Positions 56,812 through 64,000 of a stretch of DNA of 64,000 nt are shown here, piece after piece; the first letter of the stretch is position 1, and every line of letters begins with the position of its first letter. Made by a program: the position numbers and the translations under genes. Source of the DNA: Hydractinia symbiolongicarpus (lineage: Eukaryota > Cnidaria > Hydrozoa > Anthoathecata > Hydractiniidae); NCBI RefSeq assembly GCF_029227915.1, contig NC_079878.1:7564001-7628000 (forward strand), read 5' to 3'. Under the pieces are notes generated by a model. The model was not told the DNA's origin. It did no database searches and worked only from the letters and a program-made list of their open reading frames with translations.

Positions 56812-57081
56812 TAAACTTGAAGATTAAGGAAGATGCTCTCTAAAAGTCGTTAAAAAGAAGTTGCAACTCTATGTTTTCTTTTTAAAGAACCTTTCCAGCA
56901 TGTTCTTGATTGTTGTTCTACCGTACAGGTCATTAATGTGGAAACACGGTCCTTTTTCCTGTTCAAACGAAAGTCAAGACCAAGGATTAAAGTTTTACTG
57001 TGAGATGTACTTTTCATTCCTTCTATTAATCCAGAATCAATATCACTTATGTACTTGACATTCGAAATGGCATAGAAGACT

Positions 57082-57165
57082 CTCAGGATGTTCGAGTGGT
57101 CTATGGTACTGCGTTCAGGTCGCAGTCTACATTCGTAGGCGTTGGTTCGAATCCCACTTCTGACA
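57082..57165 (+). tRNA. tRNA-Leu(CAG), C1 subfamily
   Basis: CAG; same changes as at 45034. First of six C1 genes spaced every third unit. Confidence 0.78.
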
Positions 57166-57434
57166 TAAACTTGAAGATTAAGGAAGATGCTCTCTAAAAG
57201 TCGTTAAAAACACGTGGCAACTCTACGTTTTCTTTATAAATAAAGTCCCTAGCAGATGCTTGATTGTTGTTCAACCGTACAGGTCTTTAATGTGAAAACA
57301 CGGTCCTTTTAAGGTTTAAACGAATGTAAAGACCAATGACTAGTGTTTTACCTTGAAATATAGTTTTTATTCCTTCTATTAATCCAGAATCAATATCACT
57401 TACATACTTGAAATTCCAAGAGGCGTAAAAGTCA

Positions 57435-57518
57435 GTCAGGATGGCCGAGTGGTCTAAGGCGCTGCGTTCAGGTCGCAGTCTACATTCGTAGGCGTGGGTT
57501 CGAATCCCACTTCTGACA
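57435..57518 (+). tRNA. tRNA-Leu(CAG), consensus
   Basis: Exact consensus. Confidence 0.96.
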
Positions 57519-57788
57519 AAAACTTGAAGATTAAGGAAGATGCTCTCTAAAAGTCGTTAAAAAGAAGTTGCTACTCTACGTTTTCATTCTAAAGAACCTT
57601 TCCAGCATGTTCTTGACTGTTTTTCAACCGTACAGGTCGCTAATGTAGAAATACCGCCTCTTTTTAGGTTCAAACGAATGTAAAGACCAATGACTAGTGT
57701 TTTACCTTGAAATATAGTTTTTATTCCTTCTACTAATCCAGAATCAATATCACTTACATACTTGAAATTCCAAGAGGCGTAAAAGTCA

Positions 57789-57872
57789 GTCAGGATGGCC
57801 GAGTGGTCTAAGGCGCTGCGTTCAGGTCGCAGTCTACATTCGTAGGCGTGGGTTCGAATCCCACTTCTGACA
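57789..57872 (+). tRNA. tRNA-Leu(CAG), consensus
   Basis: Exact consensus. Confidence 0.96.
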
Positions 57873-58142
57873 AAAACTTGAAGATTAAGGAAGATGCTCT
57901 CTAAAAGTCGTTAAAAAGAAGTTGCAACTCTATGTTTTCTTTTTAAAGAACCTTTCCAGCATGTTCTTGATTGTTGTTCTACCGTACAGGTCTTTAATGT
58001 GGAAACACGGTCCTTTTTCCTGTTCAAACGAAAGTCAAGACCAAGGATTAAAGTTTTACTGTGAGATGTACTTTTCATTCCTTCTATTAATCCAGAATCA
58101 ATATCACTTATGTACTTGACATTCGAAATGGCATAGAAGACT

Positions 58143-58226
58143 CTCAGGATGTTCGAGTGGTCTATGGTACTGCGTTCAGGTCGCAGTCTACATTCGTAGG
58201 CGTTGGTTCGAATCCCACTTCTGACA
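58143..58226 (+). tRNA. tRNA-Leu(CAG), C1 subfamily
   Basis: CAG; same changes as at 45034. Confidence 0.78.
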
Positions 58227-58495
58227 TAAACTTGAAGATTAAGGAAGATGCTCTCTAAAAGTCGTTAAAAACACGTGGCAACTCTACGTTTTCTTTATAA
58301 ATAAAGTCCCTAGCAGATGCTTGATTGTTGTTCAACCGTACAGGTCTTTAATGTGAAAACACGGTCCTTTTAAGGTTTAAACGAATGTAAAGACCAATGA
58401 CTAGTGTTTTACCTTGAAATATAGTTTTTATTCCTTCTATTAATCCAGAATCAATATCACTTACATACTTGAAATTCCAAGAGGCGTAAAAGTCA

Positions 58496-58579
58496 GTCAG
58501 GATGGCCGAGTGGTCTAAGGCGCTGCGTTCAGGTCGCAGTCTACATTCGTAGGCGTGGGTTCGAATCCCACTTCTGACA
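58496..58579 (+). tRNA. tRNA-Leu(CAG), consensus
   Basis: Exact consensus. Confidence 0.96.
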
Positions 58580-58849
58580 AAAACTTGAAGATTAAGGAAG
58601 ATGCTCTCTAAAAGTCGTTAAAAAGAAGTTGCTACTCTACGTTTTCATTCTAAAGAACCTTTCCAGCATGTTCTTGACTGTTTTTCAACCGTACAGGTCG
58701 CTAATGTAGAAATACCGCCTCTTTTTAGGTTCAAACGAATGTAAAGACCAATGACTAGTGTTTTACCTTGAAATATAGTTTTTATTCCTTCTACTAATCC
58801 AGAATCAATATCACTTACATACTTGAAATTCCAAGAGGCGTAAAAGTCA

Positions 58850-58933
58850 GTCAGGATGGCCGAGTGGTCTAAGGCGCTGCGTTCAGGTCGCAGTCTACAT
58901 TCGTAGGCGTGGGTTCGAATCCCACTTCTGACA
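58850..58933 (+). tRNA. tRNA-Leu(CAG), consensus
   Basis: Exact consensus. Confidence 0.96.
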
Positions 58934-59203
58934 AAAACTTGAAGATTAAGGAAGATGCTCTCTAAAAGTCGTTAAAAAGAAGTTGCAACTCTACGTTTTC
59001 TTTATAAAAAAAGACCCTAGCAAATGCTTGATTGTTGTTCAACCGTACAGGTCTTTAATATGGAAACACGGTCCTTTTTCGTGTTCAAACGAAAGTCAAG
59101 ACCAAGGATTAAAGTTTTACTGTGAGATGTACTTTTCATTCCTTCTATTAATCCAGAATCAATATCACTTATGTACTTGACATTCGAAATGGCATAGAAG
59201 ACT

Positions 59204-59287
59204 CTCAGGATGTTCGAGTGGTCTATGGTACTGTGTTCAGGTCGCAGTCTACATTCGTAGGCGTTGGTTCGAATCCCACTTCTGACA
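59204..59287 (+). tRNA. tRNA-Leu(CAG), C1 subfamily
   Basis: CAG; as at 45034 plus C31T. Confidence 0.77.
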
Positions 59288-59556
59288 TAAACTTGAAGAT
59301 TAAGGAAGATGCTCTATAAAAGTTGTTAAAAAGAAATTGCAACTCTACGTTGGCTTTATACAAAAACTCCCTAGCAAATGCTTGATTGTTGTTCTACCGT
59401 ACAGTTCTTTAATGTGAAAACACGGTCCTTTTTAGGTTTAAACGAATGTAAAGACCAATGACTAGTGTTTTACCTTGAAATATAGTTTTTATTCCTTCTA
59501 TTAATCCAGAATCAATATCACTTACATACTTGAAATTCCAAGTGGCGTAAAAGTCA

Positions 59557-59640
59557 GTCAGGATGGCCGAGTGGTCTAAGGCGCTGCGTTCAGGTCGCAG
59601 TCTACATTCGTAGGCGTGGGTTCGAATCCCACTTCTGACA
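59557..59640 (+). tRNA. tRNA-Leu(CAG), consensus
   Basis: Exact consensus; last gene of the second large-duplication copy. Confidence 0.96.
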
Positions 59641-59909
59641 AAAACTTGAAGATTAAGGAAGATGCTCTCTAAAAGTCGTTAAAAACACGTGGCAACTCTA
59701 CGTTTTCTTTATAAAAAAAGTCCCTAGCCAATACTTGATTGTTGTTCAACCGTACAGGTCTTTAATGTGATAACACGGTCCTTTTTAGGTTTAAACGAAT
59801 GTAAAGACCAATGACTAGTGTTTTACCTTGAAATATAATTTTTATTCCTTCTATTAATCCAGAATCAATATCACTTACATAATTGAAATTCCAAGTGGCG
59901 TAATAGTCA

Positions 59910-59993
59910 GTCAGGATGGCCCAGTGGTCTAAGGCGCTGCGTTCAGGTCGCAGTCCACATTCGTAGACGTTGGTTTGAATCCCACTTCGGACA
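59910..59993 (+). tRNA. tRNA-Leu(CAG)
   Basis: CAG; G13C, T47C, G58A, G62T, C67T, T80G. Acceptor and T-stem mismatches. Confidence 0.77.
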
Positions 59994-60263
59994 TAAACTT
60001 GAAGATTAAGGAAGATGCTCTCTAAAAGTCGTTAAAAACACGTGGCAACTCTACGTTTTCTTTATAAAAAAAGTCCCTAGCAAATGCTTGATTGTTGTTC
60101 AACCGTACAGGTCTTTAATGTGGAAACACGGTCCTTTTTCGTGTTCAAACGAAAGTCAAGACCAAGGATTAAAGTTTTACTGTGAGACGTACTTTTCATT
60201 CCTTCTATTAATCCAGAATCAATATCACTTATGTACTTGACATTCGAAATGGCATAGAAGACT

Positions 60264-60347
60264 CTCAGGACGTTCGAGTGGTCTATGGTACTGCGTTCAG
60301 GTCGCAGTCTACATTCGTAGGCGTTGGTTCGAATCCCACTTCTGACA
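60264..60347 (+). tRNA. tRNA-Leu(CAG), C1 subfamily
   Basis: CAG; as at 45034 plus T8C. Confidence 0.76.
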
Positions 60348-60616
60348 TAAACTTGAAAATTAAGGAAGATGCTCTATAAAAGTTGTTAAAAAGAAATTGC
60401 AACTCTACGTTGTCTTTATACAAAAACTCCCTAGCAAATGCTTGATTGTTGTTCTACCGTACAGGTCTTTAATGTGAAAACACGGTCTTTTTAAGGTTTA
60501 AACGAATGTAAAGACCAATGACTAGTGTTTTACCTTGAAATATAGTTTTTATTCCTTCTATTAATCCAGAATCAATATCACTTACATACTTGAAATTCCA
60601 AGAGGCGTAAAAGTCA

Positions 60617-60700
60617 GTCAGGATGGCCGAGTGGTCTAAGGCGCTGCGTTCAGGTCGCAGTCTACATTCGTAGGCGTGGGTTCGAATCCCACTTCTGACA
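60617..60700 (+). tRNA. tRNA-Leu(CAG), consensus
   Basis: Exact consensus. Confidence 0.96.
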
Positions 60701-60970
60701 AAAACTTGAAGATTAAGGAAGATGCTCTCTAAAAGTCGTTAAAAAGAAGTTGCTACTCTACGTTTTCATTCTAAAGAACCTTTCCAGCATGTTCTTGACT
60801 GTTTTTCAACCGTACAGGTCGCTAATGTAGAAATACCGCCTCTTTTTAGGTTCAAACGAATGTAAAGACCAATGACTAGTGTTTTACCTTGAAATATAGT
60901 TTTTATTCCTTCTACTAATCCAGAATCAATATCACTTACATACTTGAAATTCCAAGAGGCGTAAAAGTCA

Positions 60971-61054
60971 GTCAGGATGGCCGAGTGGTCTAAGGCGCTG
61001 CGTTCAGGTCGCAGTCTACATTCGTAGGCGTGGGTTCGAATCCCACTTCTGACA
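60971..61054 (+). tRNA. tRNA-Leu(CAG), consensus
   Basis: Exact consensus. Confidence 0.96.
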
Positions 61055-61324
61055 TAAACTTAAAGATTAAGGAAGATGCTCTCTAAAAGTCGTTAAAAAC
61101 ACGTTGCAACTCTACGTTTTCTTTATAAAAAAAGTCCCTAGCAAATGCTTGATTGTTGTTCAACCGTACAGGTCTTTAATGTGGAAACACGGTCCTTTTT
61201 CGTGTTCAAACGAAAGTCAAGACCAAGGATTAAAGTTTTACTGTGAGATGTACTTTTCATTCCTTCTATTAATCCAGAATCAATATCACTTATGTACTTG
61301 ACATTCGAAATGGCATAGAAGACT

Positions 61325-61408
61325 CTCAGGATGTTGGAGTGGTCTATGGTACTGCGTTCAGGTCGCAGTCTACATTCGTAGGCGTTGGTTCGAATCCCAC
61401 TTCTGACA
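61325..61408 (+). tRNA. tRNA-Leu(CAG), C1 subfamily
   Basis: CAG; as at 45034 plus C12G. The D-stem no longer forms. Confidence 0.74.
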
Positions 61409-61677
61409 TAAACTTGAAGATTAAGGAAGATGCTCTATAAAAGTTGTTAAAAAGAAATTGCAACTCTACGTTGGCTTTATACAAAAACTCCCTAGCAAAT
61501 GCTTGATTGTTGTTCTACCGTACAGGTCTTTAATGTGAAAACACGGTCCTTTTTAGGTTTAAACGAATGTAAAGACCAATGACTAGTGTTTTACCTTGAA
61601 ATATAGTTTCTATTCCTTCTATTAATCCAGAATCAATATCACTTACATACTTGAAATTCCAAGTGGCGTAAAAGTCA

Positions 61678-61761
61678 GTCAGGATGGCCGAGTGGTCTAA
61701 GGCGCTGCGTTCAGGTCGCAGTCTACATTCGTAGGCGTGGGTTCGAATCCCACTTCTGACA
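61678..61761 (+). tRNA. tRNA-Leu(CAG), consensus
   Basis: Exact consensus; the last one in the window. Confidence 0.96.
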
Positions 61762-62030
61762 AAAACTTGAAGATTAAGGAAGATGCTCTCTAAAAGTCGT
61801 TAAAAAGAAGTTGCCACTCTACGTTTTCTTTCTAAAGAACCTTTCCAGCATGTTCTTGATTGTTGTTCTACCGTACAGGTCTTTGATAAGGAAACACGGT
61901 CCTTTTTAGGTTTAAACGAATGTAAAGACCAATGACTAGTGTTTTACCTTGAAATATAATTTTTATTCCTTCTATTAATCCAGAATCAATATCACTTACA
62001 TAATTGAAATTCCAAGTGGCGTAATAGTCA

Positions 62031-62114
62031 GTCAGGATGGCCCAGTGGTCTAAGGCGCTGCGTTCAGGTCGCAGTCTACATTCGTAGGCGTGGGTTCGAA
62101 TCCCACTTCTGACA
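62031..62114 (+). tRNA. tRNA-Leu(CAG)
   Basis: CAG; G13C only; all stems pair. Confidence 0.92.
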
Positions 62115-62384
62115 TAAAATTGAAGATTAAGGAAGATGCTCTCTAAAAGTCGTTAAAAACACGTTGCAACTCTACGTTTTCTTTATAAAAAAAGTCCCTA
62201 GCAAATGCTTGATTGTTGTTCAACCGTACAGGTCTTTAATGTGGAAACACGGTCCTTTTTCGTGTTCAAACGAAAGTCAAGACCAAGGATTAAAGTTTTA
62301 CTGTGAGATGTACTTTTCATTCCTTCTATTAATCCAGAATCAATATCACTTATGTACTTGACATTCGAAATGGCATAGAAGACT

Positions 62385-62468
62385 CTCAGGATGTTCGAGT
62401 GGTCTATGGTACTGCGTTCAGGTCGCAGTCTACATTCGTAGGCGTTGGTTCGAATCCCACTTCTGACA
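62385..62468 (+). tRNA. tRNA-Leu(CAG), C1 subfamily
   Basis: CAG; same changes as at 45034. Confidence 0.78.
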
Positions 62469-62737
62469 TAGACTTGAAGATTAAGGAAGATGCTCTATAA
62501 AAGTTGTTAAAAAGAAATTGCAACTCTACGTTGGCTTTATACAAAAACTCCCTAGCAAATGCTTGATTGTTGTTCTACCGTACAGGTCTTTAATGTGAAA
62601 ACACGGTCCTTTTTAGGTTTAAACGAATGTAAAGACCAATGACTAGTGTTTTACCTTGAAATATAGTTTTTATTCCTTCTATTAATCCAGAATCAATATC
62701 ACTTACATACTTGAAATTCCAAGTGGCGTAAAAGTCA

Positions 62738-62821
62738 GTCAGGATGGCCGAGTGGTGTAAGGCGCTGCGTTCAGGTCGCAGTCTACATTCGTAGGCGTGG
62801 GTTCGAATCCCACTTCTGACA
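62738..62821 (+). tRNA. tRNA-Leu(CAG)
   Basis: CAG; C20G in the D-loop only; all stems pair. Confidence 0.94.
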
Positions 62822-63090
62822 AAAACTTGAAGATTAAGGAAGATGCTCTCTAAAAGTCGTTAAAAAGAAGTTGCCACTCTACGTTTTCTTTCTAAAGAAC
62901 CTTTCCAGCATGTTCTTGATTGTTGTTCTACCGTACAGGTCTTTGATGTGGAAACACGGTCCTTTTTAGGTTTAAACGAATGTAAAGACCAATGACTAGT
63001 GTTTTACCTTGAAATATAATTTTTATTCCTTCTATTTATCCAGAATCAATATCACTTACATAATTGAAATTCCAAGTGGCGTAAAAGTCA

Positions 63091-63174
63091 GTCAGGATGG
63101 CCGAGTGGTCTAAGGCGCTGCGTTCAGGTCGCAGTCTACATTCGTAGGCGTTGGTTTGAATCCCACTTCTGACA
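63091..63174 (+). tRNA. tRNA-Leu(CAG)
   Basis: CAG; G62T, C67T. One T-stem pair open and the T-loop C replaced. Confidence 0.86.
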
Positions 63175-63443
63175 TAAACTTGAAGATTAAGGAAGATGCT
63201 CTCTAAAAGTCGTTAAAAACACGTGGCAACTCTACGTTTTCTTTATAAAAAAAGTCCCTAGCCAATACTTGATTGTTGTTCAACCGTACAGGTCTTTAAT
63301 GTGATAACACGGTCCTTTTTAGGTTTAAACTAATGTAAAGACCAATGACTAGTGTTTTACCTTGAAATATAATTTTTATTCCTTCTATTAATCCAGAATC
63401 AATATCACTTACATAATTGAAATTCCAAGTGGCGTAATAGTCA

Positions 63444-63527
63444 GTCAGGATGGCCCAGTGGTCTAAGGCGCTGCGTTCAGGTCGCAGTCCACATTCGTAG
63501 ACGTTGGTTTGAATCCCACTTCGGACA
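63444..63527 (+). tRNA. tRNA-Leu(CAG)
   Basis: CAG; G13C, T47C, G58A, G62T, C67T, T80G, as at 59910. Confidence 0.77.
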
Positions 63528-63797
63528 TAAACTTGAAGATTAAGGAAGATGCTCTCTAAAAGTCGTTAAAAACACGTGGCAACTCTACGTTTTCTTTATA
63601 AAAAAAGTCCCTAGCAAATGCTTGATTGTTGTTCAACCGTACAGGTCTTTAATGTGGAAACACGGTCCTTTTTCGTGTTCAAACGAAAGTCAAGACCAAA
63701 GATTAAAATTTTACTGTGAGATGTACTTTTCATTCCTTCTATTAATCCAGAATCAATATCACTTACATACTTGAAATTCCAAGTGGCGTAAAATTCA

Positions 63798-63881
63798 GTC
63801 AGGATGGCCGAGTGGTCTAAGGCGCTGCGTTCAGGACGCAGTCTACATTCGTAGGCGTGGCTTCGAATCACACTTCTGACA
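63798..63881 (+). tRNA. tRNA-Leu(CAG)
   Basis: CAG; T39A, G64C, C73A, as at 53900. Last gene in the window; its spacer runs off the end. Confidence 0.83.
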
Positions 63882-64000
63882 TGAACTTGAAGATTAAGGA
63901 AGATGCTCTCTAAAAGTCGTTAAAGAGAAGTTGCCACTCTATGTTTTCTTTCTAATGAACCTTCCCAGCATATTCTTGATTGTTGTTCAACCGTACAGGT

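Larger units (their letters stand above)
47786..59834 (+). repeat. Large tandem duplication, second copy (34 units)
   Basis: Copy of 36,800-47,785 with three extra units (genes 53546, 53900 and 54254). Over the 31 shared gene pairs I see five substitutions within the tRNA bodies, so the duplication looks recent. Confidence 0.9.
57030..63174 (+). repeat. Three-gene higher-order repeat, ~1,061 bp
   Basis: C1-type genes recur every third unit at 57082, 58143, 59204, 60264, 61325 and 62385 with consensus or near-consensus genes between. The same module starts at 45034 and 46095 in the first duplication copy. Confidence 0.88.
1..64000 (+). repeat. Tandem array of ~354-bp tRNA-Leu units (181 copies)
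   Basis: One tRNA-Leu-type gene plus about 270 bp of spacer is repeated head to tail without interruption. Gene starts run from 144 to 63798; 178 of the 180 intervals are 352-356 bp, and the exceptions are 310 bp (30908 to 31218) and 384 bp (40762 to 41146). Bases 1-143 and 63882-64000 are partial spacers, so the array continues on both sides. The spacer falls in a few classes by the sequence just after the gene: ATAAACTTGAAG, ATAAGTTTGAAG, ATGTAATTGGTG, ATAAATTTGAAGG and AAAAACTTGAAG. Spacer classes and gene variants travel together as modules, as expected from unequal exchange. I saw no transposase, reverse transcriptase, poly-A tail or target-site duplication, so this looks like satellite-style amplification of a tRNA gene and not a SINE cluster. 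Confidence 0.97.

Noticed and set aside
39739-61301. + strand frames of 65-97 codons rich in F, L and Y
   Set aside because: They lie in spacer or run from a tRNA 3' half into spacer, have no codon bias or recognisable domain, and recur with the unit.
721-63871. Dozens of 60-125-codon open reading frames, mostly on the - strand, with similar proteins
   Set aside because: They read antisense through the tRNA gene and spacer, and look alike only because the DNA is repeated. Starts and stops shift with point changes, and peptides such as RPERSALDHSA are just the antisense of the anticodon and D arms.
1-64000. CRISPR-like array
   Set aside because: The repeat is an 84-nt tRNA and the spacers are themselves homologous, about 270 bp long and in few classes; no cas genes.
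1-64000. SINE cluster with tRNA-derived heads
   Set aside because: Units are head to tail with constant spacing; no A-rich tails, target-site duplications or LINE-like tails.
1-64000. Bacterial, phage or organelle tRNA cluster
   Set aside because: One isoacceptor only, no encoded CCA, eukaryotic A and B boxes, no other genes.
1-64000. Array created by assembly error
   Set aside because: Units differ by many substitutions and form ordered higher-order repeats, which is unlike simple collapse or looping. The near-identical 11-12 kb duplication could still be an assembly artefact and needs long reads.
1-64000. rRNA, snRNA or protein gene hidden in spacers
   Set aside because: Spacers are short, AT-rich and repeat in few classes; I recognise no conserved RNA or coding sequence in them.

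Overview
The window is one uninterrupted head-to-tail tandem array of tRNA-Leu-type genes. I count 181 copies, all on the + strand, starting every 352-356 bp (mean about 353.6 bp). Each unit is an 84-nt tRNA gene plus about 270 bp of AT-rich spacer. The array enters at base 1 inside a spacer and leaves at base 64000 inside another, so both ends lie outside the window. I find no credible protein-coding gene. The open frames here are short, mostly antisense, and recur because they read through the same repeated unit.

The organism is a eukaryote and most likely an animal. The genes have a long type II variable arm, a eukaryotic leucine acceptor (GTCAGGA pairing with TTCTGAC), no encoded CCA, a good A box (TGGCCGAGTGG) and B box (GGTTCGAATCC). 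The body closely resembles metazoan nuclear tRNA-Leu(CAG) as I remember it. I cannot name the species.

Consensus gene numbering (1-84): acceptor 1-7/77-83, D-stem 10-12/24-26, anticodon stem 28-32/40-44, anticodon 35-37, variable arm 46-49/54-57, T-stem 60-64/72-76, discriminator A84. In the tRNA entries a change such as C12T means consensus C at gene position 12 is T in that copy. Anticodons: 164 CAG, 10 CAU, 4 UAG, and single CAA, GAG and CAC copies. Nineteen copies match the consensus exactly, all between 33.3 and 61.8 kb. The left half carries more divergent copies.

Layout: 0-7.6 kb, diverged copies, many with C at gene position 1, and a 2,120-bp duplication. 7.6-26.7 kb, interleaved modules containing all ten CAU copies and a 6,012-bp-offset duplication. 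26.7-35.5 kb, five-gene higher-order repeats of about 1,769 bp (three copies, then two copies of another set). 35.5-36.8 kb, single units. 36.8-47.8 kb and 47.8-59.8 kb, a tandem segmental duplication of 31 and 34 units, nearly identical. 57-63 kb, a three-gene higher-order repeat of about 1,061 bp.

Besides the internal A and B boxes, each unit has a conserved upstream block and a TATA-like hexamer at -34 to -29. Few or no copies have a T-run close behind the gene: the first run of four or more T is usually 60 nt or more downstream. These are sequence observations; transcription and function are not shown by the sequence alone.
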